Of a DNA stretch of 35,881 nt, positions 18,728-27,158 are shown one piece after another; within the stretch, counting starts at the first letter, position 1; every line of letters starts with the position of its first letter. The position numbers and the translations under genes are program-made. This stretch comes from Candidatus Thiodiazotropha sp. 'RUGA' (GTDB lineage Bacteria > Pseudomonadota > Gammaproteobacteria > Chromatiales > Chromatiaceae). The stretch lies in NCBI GenBank assembly GCA_016842065.1, contig JAEPDS010000004.1:1-35881 (forward strand). Direction: 5' to 3'. The notes beneath the pieces were generated by a model. It was not told where the DNA came from, made no database searches, and saw only the letters and a program-made list of their open reading frames with translations.

Positions 18728-18889
18728 TTTCGTCACTCGAAGCATTAATATTTCCAATACTAGATGGAGAGTGCGTTAAGATCAACAATAAATACAACGA
18801 TCGTTAATATCTGCTCCTCGTATCTATGAACTAAATTATCACTTTAAGAATTCCAAAAACCCGAAACGATTTGATTGAAAGAGGTCGCC

Positions 18890-19231
18890 ATGGCACACCG
18901 AGAGCTTAGTCAGGATCCCATGTATCAGCTGTTGAAGCATGGACAGGTCGAGGAGTTCAATGAGCGGCGGGCAGCAGGCGAGGAGTGCAGCCTGGAGGGC
19001 GCCGACCTGCGCGGCGTGGATTTGAGAACCCTGGATGCCAGAGGCCTGAACTTGGCCGACGCCTATCTGCGTCATGCTGATCTGCGAGGGGTAGACTTGA
19101 GACAGACGATACTTGAGGGCGCCAGCATCAATAGCGCAAAAATCTCAGGAACCTACTTCCCGGCATCCATCTCGGCTGAAGAGATTACCCTGTCACTGGT
19201 TCACGGTACCCGACTCCGAATAAGCGGATGA
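18890..19231 (+). CDS. Small pentapeptide-repeat protein
   Basis: 113 residues from the ATG at 18890, preceded by GAAAGAGG five bases upstream, which favours it over the in-frame TTG at 18875. Residues about 35-85 form pentapeptide repeats of A(D/N)LXX type (LEGADLRGVDLRTLDARGLN, LADAYLRHADLRGVDLRQTI). These should fold as a short right-handed quadrilateral beta-helix. The N-terminal 30 residues are helical (ELSQDPMYQLLKHGQVEEFN). No signal peptide is seen, so it is likely cytoplasmic. Many such proteins lack a known role. It is divergent from the LysR gene and ends one base before the tatC stop codon on the opposite strand. Confidence 0.9.
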   Translation: MAHRELSQDPMYQLLKHGQVEEFNERRAAGEECSLEGADLRGVDLRTLDARGLNLADAYLRHADLRGVDLRQTILEGASINSAKISGTYFPASISAEEITLSLVHGTRLRISG

Positions 19232-19232
19232 T

Positions 19233-20354
19233 TCAATCCTCGGAATCGAGCTGAGCCAGGATGTTTCTGGCCACCATGCGCTGATCTGAACTGCCATCCT
19301 GAAGGATCTCATAGAGCAGCTCCCTGGCCTGTTCCACCTCTCCAGACGCCCGATACTGCTGCACCTGCTGGAGCTTGGTCTCAACCGGATCCTGACTCGG
19401 CGCCGGTTCAGCTGGTGTGTTCTCATCATCGGCTTCGATGGCATCCAGCTCCTCTTCCATCTCTTCATCAGTCATGGGAACGAAGCGATCGGGATCGACA
19501 TAGTCCTGGGCCGGATCGATATCACTCCCCACCGGTGCTTCAGCCGGCTCCAGTTGCGCCTCATCCACAGCCTCTGGTGTGGTTTCGACGGCCTCTGTTT
19601 CGGACTCCTCATCCGGCTTCCTCACAAATCCTTTGGAGAAGATCACGCCCAGCTCGAACAGCACCCACATCGGCAGTGCCAGCAGGGTTTGGGAGATCAC
19701 GTCGGGGGGTGTAAGGAACATTCCCACAACAAACGCGCCAACAATCACATAGGGACGCTTATGACGCAGTTTTTCCGGTGTGGTGATGCCAAGCCAGACC
19801 AGAATGATGGTGGCAATAGGGACTTCAAAGGCCACACCAAAGGCAAAAAACAGGGTCATCACAAAATCGAGATAACTGCCCATGTCGGTGGCCACCTCAA
19901 CCCCTTCCGGGGCGGTTCCGGCCAGAAAGGTGAACACCAGAGGAAAGACTGCAAAATAGGCAAACGCCATTCCCAGATAGAACAGCAGCGTACTTGAGAC
20001 CAGCAGCGGTACCACCATACGTTTTTCATGGCGGTAGAGTCCCGGCGCCACAAACGCCCAGAACTGAGAGAGGATAAAAGGTATGGCGATGAAAATGGCC
20101 AGCTGAAGGCTCAGCTTAAAAGGAATCAGAAACGGATCGATGGGCTTGGTGGAGATCATGGTGCTGCCTTCCGGCAGGGCAGCGCGCATCGGCCCGGCAA
20201 TCGCACTATAGAGGTCGTTGGCGAAGGGAAACAGCACGGCGAAAACCACCAGCACGGCCAGCACCATGCGCAGTACCCGATCGCGGAGTTCGATCAGATG
20301 CGAGACCAGCGGTTGCTCTGGATTGGTAGTTTCTGGTGTATTGGGTGCCGACAT
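19233..20354 (-). CDS. tatC: Twin-arginine translocase subunit TatC with long C-terminal extension
   Basis: The multi-helix receptor subunit of the Tat system that binds twin-arginine signal peptides. Residues about 12-255 are typical Tat[15 protein letters not shown], a conserved [13 protein letters not shown] loop, [20 protein letters not shown], the [11 protein letters not shown] helix, and [20 protein letters not shown]. Family members are commonly about 250 residues, so this 373-residue protein has an extra 110 or so. The extension is strongly acidic ([20 protein letters not shown]) and ends in a helical segment ([20 protein letters not shown], then [18 protein letters not shown]) that resembles the FimV C-terminal/TPR pattern. 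The gene abuts tatB directly. It is convergent, with no terminator space, with the pentapeptide-repeat gene. Confidence 0.96.
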   Translation of the reverse strand: MSAPNTPETTNPEQPLVSHLIELRDRVLRMVLAVLVVFAVLFPFANDLYSAIAGPMRAALPEGSTMISTKPIDPFLIPFKLSLQLAIFIAIPFILSQFWAFVAPGLYRHEKRMVVPLLVSSTLLFYLGMAFAYFAVFPLVFTFLAGTAPEGVEVATDMGSYLDFVMTLFFAFGVAFEVPIATIILVWLGITTPEKLRHKRPYVIVGAFVVGMFLTPPDVISQTLLALPMWVLFELGVIFSKGFVRKPDEESETEAVETTPEAVDEAQLEPAEAPVGSDIDPAQDYVDPDRFVPMTDEEMEEELDAIEADDENTPAEPAPSQDPVETKLQQVQQYRASGEVEQARELLYEILQDGSSDQRMVARNILAQLDSED

Positions 20355-20708
20355 CTATTCTGCTTGATTCGGTTTTTTATTTTCTGCCGGCTGTGTGGCG
20401 TCCATTTCATCCCGGGCCGCTTCGATCTGGCTCTCCGTACGCTGCTTGAACTGGTTCAGATCCTGTTTCGTCTCTTCCAGTATCTCATGTACGGGATTGG
20501 CCATTTTCGTCTGCTTATCGAGGATCTCCTTCAGCTCTTCCGCTTTGATCTCCTGATCGATATCAGCCTTCACATTGGAGATGAAACGCCGGCCACGGCC
20601 CAGCCAATGTCCGGCAGTACGGGCCACTTTGGGTAAACGTTCGGGACCGATGACGATCAAGGCAACCAGTGCAATAATCGACAGCTCCCAAAAACCGACA
20701 TCAAACAT
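20355..20708 (-). CDS. tatB: Twin-arginine translocase subunit TatB
   Basis: A 117-residue single-span inner-membrane protein that partners TatC in signal-peptide recognition. The start MFDVGFWELSIIALVALIVI, followed by GPERLPKVARTAGHWLGRGR, is diagnostic of TatB (FDVGFxEL rather than the TatA start). An amphipathic helix follows, then a charged cytoplasmic tail (about 60-117) with coiled-coil character. Its stop codon is immediately followed by the tatC start, so the two are cotranscribed. The order tatA-tatB-tatC downstream of hisE is a known gammaproteobacterial arrangement. Confidence 0.96.
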   Translation of the reverse strand: MFDVGFWELSIIALVALIVIGPERLPKVARTAGHWLGRGRRFISNVKADIDQEIKAEELKEILDKQTKMANPVHEILEETKQDLNQFKQRTESQIEAARDEMDATQPAENKKPNQAE

Positions 20709-20746
20709 GTTGTACTCTGTTCAGCTGTGGGTATGGAAACGACGCG

Positions 20747-20989
20747 TTACTGCTTATCACGCTCTTTCGAGGTGACTTCGCCATCCACAACCGTTCCGGA
20801 CTCGGACTGCTCGATCTGCTCTTTAGCCTTTGCCGACTCTTTCTCACCATCTTTCATGGCGCCCTTGAAGCCTTTGATGGCACCACCCAGGTCAGAGCCG
20901 ATGTTTTTCAGCCGTTTGGTTCCGAACAGCAACAGGACAATCGCCAGGATAATCAACAGCTGCCAGATACTGATACCACCAAAACCCAT
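20747..20989 (-). CDS. tatA: Twin-arginine translocase subunit TatA
   Basis: An 80-residue pore-forming subunit. I start it at the ATG at 20989 ([20 protein letters not shown]), preceded by a GGAGGTGGAG purine tract, rather than at the in-frame start 33 bp upstream; the family normally begins within a few residues of the membrane helix. After the helix come [20 protein letters not shown] (hinge and amphipathic helix) and a charged tail. It is separated from hisE by about 155 bp and from tatB by 38 bp, so the tat genes may have their own promoter as well as read-through from his. Confidence 0.95.
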   Translation of the reverse strand: MGFGGISIWQLLIILAIVLLLFGTKRLKNIGSDLGGAIKGFKGAMKDGEKESAKAKEQIEQSESGTVVDGEVTSKERDKQ

Positions 20990-21144
20990 AATTTTCTCCA
21001 CCTCCGGACTAGCCGGTTTCATTTGAATGTAGCGCGTTTTATCAAACCTGATCAGTCTCTACGCGCCTATCTCTGTTCAGGAACAGCCCCGGAATGATAC
21101 CTAAGAGTGCTCTCTCATACTATTGAGACAACAAACGCCGCCTC

Positions 21145-21471
21145 TTATGAGGCCGATTTGCCCCGTTGGGCCTTCTCTTCCAGCCCGGAAAGTCCAAAAC
21201 GCCGCTGCAACTCCTGCAGCACCAGATCGGGCCCCAGCCCCTGATGCGCCAGCAGTACCAGGGTATGAAACCACAGATCCGCGGTTTCATAGACAATTTT
21301 ATCGGCATCTCCATCCTTCGCCGCCATCACGGTCTCGGTGGCCTCTTCACCGATCTTCTTCAGGATCCCGTCGAGCCCTTTGTCGTAGAGCTTGGCCACG
21401 TAGGAGCTGTCCGGCGCCGCCTGCTTTCGCTCTTCGAGCACCTGTGCCAGTTGTTGCAGTAGATCACTCAT
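21145..21471 (-). CDS. hisE: Phosphoribosyl-ATP pyrophosphatase
   Basis: A 108-residue enzyme for the second step of histidine synthesis, hydrolysing phosphoribosyl-ATP to phosphoribosyl-AMP and pyrophosphate. The MazG-like helical fold is indicated by [20 protein letters not shown], then [13 protein letters not shown] and [20 protein letters not shown], with the acidic metal-binding residues (EEATE, ETAD) in place. It stands as a separate gene from hisI, eight bases downstream of it, as in pseudomonads, rather than as the fused HisIE of enterobacteria. Confidence 0.96.
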   Translation of the reverse strand: MSDLLQQLAQVLEERKQAAPDSSYVAKLYDKGLDGILKKIGEEATETVMAAKDGDADKIVYETADLWFHTLVLLAHQGLGPDLVLQELQRRFGLSGLEEKAQRGKSAS

Positions 21472-21479
21472 GCCTCAGC

Positions 21480-21860
21480 TCACTTATAAATCTGCTTGGG
21501 GTCTTTCAGTACCGGCAGTATCTCCTGCCACTGATCTCCCTGCAATTCCCGGAAGAAGCAGTTGTGTCTTCCAGTATGACAGGCAATTCCACCTTTTTGC
21601 TCAACCTCCAGCAATACCACATCCCCGTCACAATCGAGGCGTATTGCATGCACAACCTGCTGATTTCCCGACTCTTCCCCTTTATGCCAGAGTTTTTTTC
21701 GCGATCTTGACCAATACACGGCATGCCCGGTCTGCTTGGTCAGTTCCAGTGCTTCTGCATTCATCCAGGCCATCATCAGAATCTTGCCGCTGCCCGACTC
21801 CTGGGCAATCGCCGGCACCAGGCCATCCCGATCCCACTTGATCTGTTCGAGCCAACTCAT
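21480..21860 (-). CDS. hisI: Phosphoribosyl-AMP cyclohydrolase
   Basis: A 126-residue enzyme opening the adenine ring of phosphoribosyl-AMP (step three of histidine synthesis). Diagnostic segments are [40 protein letters not shown], the metal-binding DCDGD, and [13 protein letters not shown], which gives the zinc-ligand cysteines and histidine. The start overlaps the hisF stop by four bases, so translation is coupled. It is unfused to hisE. Confidence 0.97.
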   Translation of the reverse strand: MSWLEQIKWDRDGLVPAIAQESGSGKILMMAWMNAEALELTKQTGHAVYWSRSRKKLWHKGEESGNQQVVHAIRLDCDGDVVLLEVEQKGGIACHTGRHNCFFRELQGDQWQEILPVLKDPKQIYK

Positions 21861-22627
21861 TGTCTTACCTCGACACCCTGTTGATCCATAAACTGTTTTG
21901 CCTCACCGATGGAGTACTCGGCAAAATGGAAGATACTTGCGGCCAATACCGCATCCGCACCACCCTTTTTGACCCCATCCACCAGATGTTGCAACTCTCC
22001 GACACCGCCAGAGGCAATCACCGGGATCGGTACCGCCTCAACGATCGCCCGGGTCAACTCATTATCGAAACCGATTTTGGTACCGTCACGGTCCATACTG
22101 GTGAGCAGGATCTCCCCGGCACCGTAGTCACTCATCCGTTGCGCCCATTCGATGGCATCCAGGCCGGTGGGCTTGCGTCCGCCATGGGTGAATATCTCCC
22201 ACTTCAAGGGTTCACCTTCGGCACTGACCTTTTTCGCGTCGATCGCCACCACGATGCACTGGGAGCCGAATCGATCGGTGGCCTGCTTAACGAACTCCGG
22301 ATTGAATACCGCTGCGGTGTTGATGGCGACCTTATCCGCGCCTGCGTTGAGCATCCTGCGGATGTCGTCCTCGGTGCGTATCCCGCCGCCAACGGTCAGC
22401 GGGATGAAGACCTCACTGGCCACCTGTTCAACCACATGAACGATGGTCTCCCGGTTGTCGGAACTGGCGGTGATGTCGAGGAAGGTGATCTCATCCGCCC
22501 CCTCTTCGTTATAGCGCCGTGCCACCTCTACCGGATCCCCGGCATCCCGTATATCGACAAACTTTACCCCTTTCACCACACGCCCTGCATCGACGTCGAG
22601 ACATGGAATAATTCGTTTCGCTAGCAT
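21857..22627 (-). CDS. hisF: Imidazole glycerol phosphate synthase, cyclase subunit
   Basis: A 256-residue (beta/alpha)8 barrel that, with HisH, converts PRFAR and ammonia to imidazole glycerol phosphate and AICAR. Conserved parts: [20 protein letters not shown] with the first catalytic Asp, [39 protein letters not shown] with the second catalytic Asp, [15 protein letters not shown] and [10 protein letters not shown]. The length is standard. It follows hisA by 15 bp and overlaps hisI. Confidence 0.98.
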   Translation of the reverse strand: MLAKRIIPCLDVDAGRVVKGVKFVDIRDAGDPVEVARRYNEEGADEITFLDITASSDNRETIVHVVEQVASEVFIPLTVGGGIRTEDDIRRMLNAGADKVAINTAAVFNPEFVKQATDRFGSQCIVVAIDAKKVSAEGEPLKWEIFTHGGRKPTGLDAIEWAQRMSDYGAGEILLTSMDRDGTKIGFDNELTRAIVEAVPIPVIASGGVGELQHLVDGVKKGGADAVLAASIFHFAEYSIGEAKQFMDQQGVEVRQ

Positions 22628-22642
22628 TCCGGTAGACCCTTT

Positions 22643-23383
22643 TTATGAACCCGTCAGTTGATCAGCCAGGCGCTGCCCTTCCGCCAGATCCAGTGTACCT
22701 TCATAGATCGCCCGGCCGGTGATGGCGCCCATGATGTTGTCGGTTTGCGCCTGACACAGGGCCTCGATGTCACCAATATCGGTGATGCCGCCGGAGGCGA
22801 TGACCGGAATGGTGATCGCGTTGGCCAGATCCCTTGTCGCCTCCACATTCGGTCCGCTGAGCATGCCATCCCGCCCGATATCGGTGTAGACGATGGCTGA
22901 GACCCCGTCATCCTGAAAACGCCTGGAGAGTTCGGTGACTTCCTGATCGGTCACTTCCGCCCAACCATTGATTGCCACCATACCCTCTTTGGCATCCAGT
23001 CCGACAATCACATGACCGGGAAATTCACGACAGGCCCGGGCAACGAACTCAGGCTCCTTGACCGCCTGGGTTCCGATGATGCAATAGTCCACCCCAGCCT
23101 TCAGATAGGCTTCGATGGTCGCTTCGTCACGTATCCCGCCACCCACCTGGATCGGCAGGTCCGGATAGGCATTGCCAATTTCACGAATCGCACTGCCATT
23201 CACCGGCTCGCCGGCAAAGGCGCCATTCAGATCCACCAGATGGAGTCTTCGCCCACCTGCCTCAACCCATTGGGTTGCCATCTGCAAGGGGTTGTCGGAA
23301 AACACGGTATCGTCTTCCATGCGGCCCTGGCGTAAGCGCACACATTGGCCATCTTTAAGGTCTATTGCAGGTATTAACAGCAC
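22643..23383 (-). CDS. hisA: ProFAR isomerase
   Basis: A 246-residue (beta/alpha)8 barrel enzyme that isomerises ProFAR to PRFAR, the substrate of HisFH. It starts [20 protein letters not shown], with the catalytic Asp of AIDLKDG, and carries the two phosphate-binding loops ([20 protein letters not shown] and [18 protein letters not shown]) and [20 protein letters not shown], followed by [14 protein letters not shown] with the second catalytic Asp. The length is normal for the family. It lies between hisH and hisF in the operon. Confidence 0.98.
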   Translation of the reverse strand: MLLIPAIDLKDGQCVRLRQGRMEDDTVFSDNPLQMATQWVEAGGRRLHLVDLNGAFAGEPVNGSAIREIGNAYPDLPIQVGGGIRDEATIEAYLKAGVDYCIIGTQAVKEPEFVARACREFPGHVIVGLDAKEGMVAINGWAEVTDQEVTELSRRFQDDGVSAIVYTDIGRDGMLSGPNVEATRDLANAITIPVIASGGITDIGDIEALCQAQTDNIMGAITGRAIYEGTLDLAEGQRLADQLTGS

Positions 23384-23449
23384 AAGCGATATCCTGATTG
23401 TTTGGTTACTTGATTCAGCCTAATCCAACTCAGCCGGGTGAGTTGGGTC

Positions 23450-24091
23450 TCAATGCGTCCAGTTGACGAAATTTTTCAGCAGGCGCAAGCCGTCATCCGC
23501 ACTCTTTTCCGGATGAAACTGCACGGCAAACAGATTCTCCCGGGCGATGGCGCTGGCAAAACTGACCCCGTAATCGGTGGTCGCTGCAATCAGATCCTGC
23601 TGTTCCGGATCGACATAATAGCTGTGCACAAAATAGAAACGGCTATCCTGATCGATACCCTGCCAGAGTGGGTGGTCGCTCTGTCGGTTAACTTTGTTCC
23701 AACCCATGTGCGGGATCTTCAACGCCTCGCCATCCGGGGCCACTCCACCGGGAAAGTGCCTTACCTGGCCGGCAAACAGCCCCAGCAGTTCGGTACCGCC
23801 ATTCTCTTCACTCTTTTCGAGCAGCACCTGCTGCCCCATACAGATTCCAAGAAACGGTTTACTGTTGGCTGCCTGCAGAACCGCCCGGTTGAGATGGTGA
23901 TCGGAGATTGCCGCCATACAGTCCCTGGCAGCACCCTGGCCGGGGAATACCACCCGATCCGAATTCAGAATCAGATCAGGATCATCGGTAACCAATACCT
24001 CATCCTGGGCAGAAGCAACATGCTCAACCGCTTTGGCGACTGAGCGCAGATTTCCCATACCGTAATCGATAACGGTGATACGCTGTGACAT
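23450..24091 (-). CDS. hisH: Imidazole glycerol phosphate synthase, glutaminase subunit
   Basis: A 213-residue class I glutamine amidotransferase that supplies ammonia to HisF. The start is ITVIDYGMGNLRSVAKAVEH. The nucleophile elbow FLGICMGQQVLLEKSEENGG contains the catalytic Cys, and the His-Glu pair lies in FAVQFHPEKSADDG near the C-terminus. HMGWNKV is also typical of HisH. It follows hisB by 23 bp and precedes hisA by 66 bp. Confidence 0.98.
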   Translation of the reverse strand: MSQRITVIDYGMGNLRSVAKAVEHVASAQDEVLVTDDPDLILNSDRVVFPGQGAARDCMAAISDHHLNRAVLQAANSKPFLGICMGQQVLLEKSEENGGTELLGLFAGQVRHFPGGVAPDGEALKIPHMGWNKVNRQSDHPLWQGIDQDSRFYFVHSYYVDPEQQDLIAATTDYGVSFASAIARENLFAVQFHPEKSADDGLRLLKNFVNWTH

Positions 24092-24114
24092 CTTGATACC
24101 TGTGAAGCGTTTCT

Positions 24115-24705
24115 TTACAGAGAGCCCTTGGTCGAGGGTATTTGCTCAGCCATGCGCGGATCCGGCTCCAGCGCAAAGCGCAACGCCCGACCTAACGCCT
24201 TGAAGATCGTCTCAGCCTGGTGGTGTGCATTGGTACCACGCAGGTTGTCGATGTGCAGGGTGATGCCCGCATGGTTGACCAGCGCCTGAAAAAACTCCTG
24301 AAACAGGTCAACATCGAACTCGCCGATACGGCCACGGGTGAACGCCACTTCATAGACCAGCCCCGGTCGTCCGGAAAAATCCACGACCACCCGTGACAGC
24401 GCCTCATCAAGCGGCACATAGGCATGGCCATAGCGGCGAATGCCCTTTTTATCCCCGACGGCTTTGCTCAGTGCCTGCCCCAGGGTGATCCCGATATCCT
24501 CCACCGTGTGGTGGGCATCGATGTGCAGATCACCCTTGGCAACCACCTTCAGATCGATCAGTCCGTGGCGCGCTATCTGATCCAGCATGTGATCGAGAAA
24601 GGGCACACCGGTAGCAAAATCCGATTCCCCACGACCATCCAGATCCAGCGTGATGCTGATCTGGGTTTCCAGGGTATTGCGCTCAACCTGCGCGGTACGC
24701 TGCAT
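24115..24705 (-). CDS. hisB: Imidazoleglycerol-phosphate dehydratase
   Basis: A 196-residue monofunctional dehydratase (step six of histidine synthesis), without the phosphatase domain found in enterobacterial HisB. Metal-binding motifs are visible: [41 protein letters not shown], and [20 protein letters not shown]. It is the first gene of the his-tat run in the direction of transcription. The leader upstream (24706-24830) shows no clear attenuator or His-rich leader peptide. Confidence 0.97.
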   Translation of the reverse strand: MQRTAQVERNTLETQISITLDLDGRGESDFATGVPFLDHMLDQIARHGLIDLKVVAKGDLHIDAHHTVEDIGITLGQALSKAVGDKKGIRRYGHAYVPLDEALSRVVVDFSGRPGLVYEVAFTRGRIGEFDVDLFQEFFQALVNHAGITLHIDNLRGTNAHHQAETIFKALGRALRFALEPDPRMAEQIPSTKGSL

Positions 24706-24829
24706 AGCTAAAGACTCCGATCAATGAATGCCATGGTCAACAGGGCGATATTCAGATCCCCCCGGTCAAACCGCTTATTCTAGAGAAAATCGGAGAAAAT
24801 GACAGTATGGAAACTGATTCAGCCACCCA

Positions 24830-25087
24830 TCAGCTCACCAAGCGTGGCCGGTTGGCGATCTGACCCAGCACCACTTCACCGATCTGAACGCTGGATCCCG
24901 GATTAATCACCAGAAAACCCTGCTTGGTAATATGATCTGCTGCATAGAGCGGTATGGTGGCACCCAACTCGGCGAACGCGGCAAGAGAGTGTCCCAAAAA
25001 ACCAGCAACAGGTCGTTGCCGTGGGAAATTTATCAGTATGTCTGTGTTTATTCGATGATCATGGCAATGCTTCACCTTAGTACGCAT
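24830..25087 (-). pseudogene. Short hypothetical frame, possible gene remnant
   Basis: An 85-codon frame. Its second half (AAFAELGATIPLYAADHITK, then QGFLVINPGSSVQIGEVVLG) reads like a genuine folded protein segment, while the first 30 codons do not. I cannot name a family. It ends 124 bp before the hisB start, on the same strand. It could be the C-terminal remnant of a degraded gene, a short real gene, or chance. Confidence 0.3.
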
Positions 25088-25161
25088 CTGATCATCAATA
25101 TTAAAAACCGATGGTGGCTCTGTAAGCGTCAGGGCGTTTCATTGTGTTTAATCGAAACGTT

Positions 25162-25186
25162 TTTGGTGGGGCATGGCCCCACCAAA
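25162..25186. repeat. Perfect GC-rich palindrome
   Basis: TTTGGTGGGGC and GCCCCACCAAA form an 11-bp perfect stem around a 3-base loop. On the minus strand it follows the small frame ending at 25213 and precedes an AAACG run, so it could act as a terminator there. Its core is nearly the same as the palindrome at 15220-15244, which suggests a dispersed repeat. Confidence 0.7.
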
Positions 25187-25212
25187 CAGGGTTTGAGTGA
25201 GCTCCTTAGCCT

Positions 25213-25323
25213 TTATGTGTAATCAACGTGCCAGTAATGAAGAGTTGGTGGGTTTTTTGTCTTGATACCGGGAAGATCGAAAGTTAGTGGATCAGCATTG
25301 GCATCAGACCCTTCGATATCCAT
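25213..25323 (-). pseudogene. Short frame, possible C-terminal remnant of a lost gene
   Basis: A 36-codon ATG frame (MDIEGSDANADPLTFDLPGI, then KTKNPPTLHYWHVDYT), open for 13 further codons upstream to a stop at 25363-25365. The composition is protein-like and it is followed by the palindrome at 25162-25186. I recognise no family. It may be a decayed gene tail or a tiny real gene. Confidence 0.25.
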
Positions 25324-25381
25324 TGGTTCTTGATACTGACCCGCCCTGAAATCCAATAAAGATTAGGACCCAGTAGAGTGC

Positions 25382-25819
25382 TTAGCTATTCAACCAGAAG
25401 GTCACCGGGCCATCGTTGATCAGCTCCACCTGCATGTCCGCACCGAACACCCCGCAGGCAACCGGATTGTGTTGATCTGCCGCCTGTTCTGACAGATAAC
25501 CGAACAATTCCTTACCAAGCTGTGGCTCGGCAGCAGTGGAAAAACCAGGGCGCATCCCTTTGCGGGTATCGGCCGCGAGTGTGAACTGGGGAACCAACAG
25601 TAAACCGCCGGCAATCTCACTCAGGCTCAGATTCATCCGACCCTGTTGATCAGGAAACACCCGGTAGCCGAGTAGCCGTTGCAACAAGCGGTCCGCCTTG
25701 CTTCGGTCATCCCCTTTCTCGACACCAACCAGCACCACCAATCCGGTGCCAATCTCGGCGACCGACTCTCCATCGATCAACACCCGTGCCTGTTTGGCCC
25801 GCTGCAGCAGTCCGATCAC
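25382..25819 (-). CDS. dtd: D-aminoacyl-tRNA deacylase
   Basis: A 145-residue dimeric editing enzyme that removes D-amino acids (and glycine) from mischarged tRNA. It starts MIGLLQRAKQARVLIDGESV. The two active-site motifs are seen as VPQFTLAADTRKGMRPGF (usual form SQFTL; Ser is Pro here) and, near the C-terminus, NDGPVTFWLNS, the cross-subunit Gly-cisPro motif. The length is normal. The start overlaps the pip stop by four bases, so the two genes are coupled. Confidence 0.95.
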   Translation of the reverse strand: MIGLLQRAKQARVLIDGESVAEIGTGLVVLVGVEKGDDRSKADRLLQRLLGYRVFPDQQGRMNLSLSEIAGGLLLVPQFTLAADTRKGMRPGFSTAAEPQLGKELFGYLSEQAADQHNPVACGVFGADMQVELINDGPVTFWLNS

Positions 25820-26766
25820 CCCAGCAATCTCGCGTAGTGTTGTGTGGCTTCCACCAGTGCACTGCGAATTCCGGTTTCTGTCGCTGAGTGACCCGCATCC
25901 GCAACAACTTTCAGTTCACTGTCGGGCCAGGCCTGGTGTAACTCCCAGGCAGACTTCATTGGACAGATCAGATCATAGCGCCCCTGCACAATCGTACCGG
26001 GGATGCCGGCCAGTTGTGTCGCCTCCTTGAGTAGCTGATCAGGTCGAAGAAAGGCATGGTTGACAAAATAGTGCGCTTCGATGCGTGCCAGGCTGAGGGC
26101 AGTATGGGGGTCTGAAAAGAAACCGACCACCGACGGATTGGTCAGCAGGCTGGAGGTTCTGCCCTCCCAGACCGACCAGGCTTTGGCGGCTGCCATACGG
26201 GAGATCTCATCGTCACCGGTCAATCGCCGGTAATAGGCGTGCAGCAGATTCTCTCTCTCATGTTGCGCTATCGGAGCAACAAAATCCTGCCAATAATCGG
26301 GAAAAACCCAACTCGCACCTTGCTGATAAAACCACTCGATCTCCTGATCCCGACAGAGAAAGATGCCTCTCAAGATCAGCGCCGTCACCCGCTCAGGATG
26401 GGCCTGGGCATAGGCTAACGCAAGGGTTGAGCCCCAGGATCCGCCAAACAGCAACCATCTATCGATCTTCAGTGCCTGACGGATACGTTCAATATCTTCG
26501 ACCAGGTCCCAGGTCGTATTGTCCTGCAATGAAGCATGAGGCGTAGAACGTCCGCTACCCCGTTGATCAAACAGTACGATCCGGTAGAGCTCAGGGTCAA
26601 AGAACTGTCGATGGTAAGGTTCGCAACCGGCACCTGGTCCGCCGTGCAGAAACAGCGCCGGAATCCCACCAGGATTGCCCACCTCCTCAATGTAGAGATG
26701 GTGTTGATGATCAACAGCAAGCCGCTGTGTCTTATAGGGTTCTATGGCTGGATAGAGGTCATTCAT
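25816..26766 (-). CDS. pip: Proline iminopeptidase
   Basis: About 316 residues from the ATG at 26766 (MNDLYPAIEPYKTQRLAVDH), which matches the usual N-terminus of the S33 family; the longer frame from 26808 adds 14 unlikely residues. It is an alpha/beta hydrolase that removes N-terminal proline from peptides. The oxyanion region is LFLHGGPGAGCEPYHRQFFD, followed by LFDQRGSGRSTPHA. The nucleophile elbow is LFGGSWGSTLALAYAQAHPE (Ser in GGSWGS), the acid is in GRYDLICP, and the catalytic His is in DAGHSATE. It overlaps dtd by four bases and is divergent from the small-RNA array; the first GacA-type box begins 15 bp from its start. Confidence 0.95.
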   Translation of the reverse strand: MNDLYPAIEPYKTQRLAVDHQHHLYIEEVGNPGGIPALFLHGGPGAGCEPYHRQFFDPELYRIVLFDQRGSGRSTPHASLQDNTTWDLVEDIERIRQALKIDRWLLFGGSWGSTLALAYAQAHPERVTALILRGIFLCRDQEIEWFYQQGASWVFPDYWQDFVAPIAQHERENLLHAYYRRLTGDDEISRMAAAKAWSVWEGRTSSLLTNPSVVGFFSDPHTALSLARIEAHYFVNHAFLRPDQLLKEATQLAGIPGTIVQGRYDLICPMKSAWELHQAWPDSELKVVADAGHSATETGIRSALVEATQHYARLLG

Positions 26767-26781
26767 AATCGATCTGTTAAG

Positions 26782-26821
26782 TGTAAGAATCACCCTATGC
26801 TCTGACAAGACAATTCTTACG
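26782..26821 (+). promoter_or_regulatory. Tandem GacA/UvrY-type boxes of sRNA copy A
   Basis: Box 1 is 26782-26799 (TGTAAG-AATCAC-CCTATG) with a perfect left half only. Box 2 is 26804-26821 (GACAAG-ACAATT-CTTACG) with a good right half. The centres are 22 bp apart, as in copies B, C and D, and box 1 is centred 87.5 bp before the RNA stem. These are the weakest boxes of the four. Confidence 0.6.
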
Positions 26822-26876
26822 CGTTGCCGGTTAATTTTCCCACATCAATAGGCAGGGCTTTATGCCAAGATAATCC

Positions 26877-26990
26877 CGTCATCATCAAGGAAGAACTGGC
26901 TTGTAGCGCACAAGGTAAACCATGGACAGGTTGCTTAGCAAAACAAGCTGATGACAGAAAGCCCAACGCAGGGATTGCAGTTGGGCTTTC
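26877..26990 (+). ncRNA. RsmX/Y/Z-like (CsrB-type) small RNA, copy A
   Basis: The first of four similar sRNA genes. The RNA would be about 114 nt. An outer stem pairs GTCATC (26878-26883) with GATGAC (26950-26955), enclosing GGA motifs at 26889 (AAGGA) and 26924 (ATGGA). A third (AGGGA) is in the terminator loop. It has only three GGA, fewer than the other copies, and its internal conserved block (GCTTAGCAAAACAAGC) is altered. An extended -10 (TG-C-CAAGAT, 26863-26871) ends six bases before the stem, as in all copies. The role would be to sequester CsrA/RsmA; this copy may be partly decayed. Confidence 0.75.
26958..26990 (+). terminator. Intrinsic terminator of sRNA copy A
   Basis: AAAGCCCAAC pairs with GTTGGGCTTT, extended by GCA/TGC with one bulged A, around a GGGAT loop. 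The T tract is interrupted (CTTTCACTTTT), so it is the weakest terminator of the four. Confidence 0.8.
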
Positions 26991-27063
26991 ACTTTTAAGG
27001 CGACGGAAAACAGCGATCCTGATTGCTTGCGGCAGCCAATCTCGAACCCGTGGATCGAGCGCG

Positions 27064-27103
27064 TGTAGGAAAATTCTGACACACCAACAGGATGATTCCT
27101 ACA
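27064..27103 (+). promoter_or_regulatory. Tandem GacA/UvrY-type boxes of sRNA copy B
   Basis: Box 1 is TGTAGG-AAAATT-CTGACA (27064-27081). Box 2 is AACAGG-ATGATT-CCTACA (27086-27103). The centres are 22 bp apart; box 1 is centred 87.5 bp before the RNA stem. The outer halves GTGTAGGAA and TTCCTACAC also form a 9-bp inverted repeat. Confidence 0.75.
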
Positions 27104-27158
27104 CCACAAAGGTAACTTTTCCCAATTTTTTTTGTGGGATTCCGTGTCATCATTAACT

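Larger units (their letters stand above)
24706..25381. other. Intergenic region with possible gene remnants
   Basis: 676 bp between hisB and dtd. It holds two short minus-strand frames with protein-like composition (24830-25087 and 25213-25323) and a strong GC-rich palindrome (25162-25186). I see no RNA gene. A promoter for the his operon should lie at its left end. Confidence 0.5.

Noticed and set aside
24706-24830. Histidine operon attenuator upstream of hisB
   Set aside because: No His-rich leader peptide or alternative hairpin pair was found.
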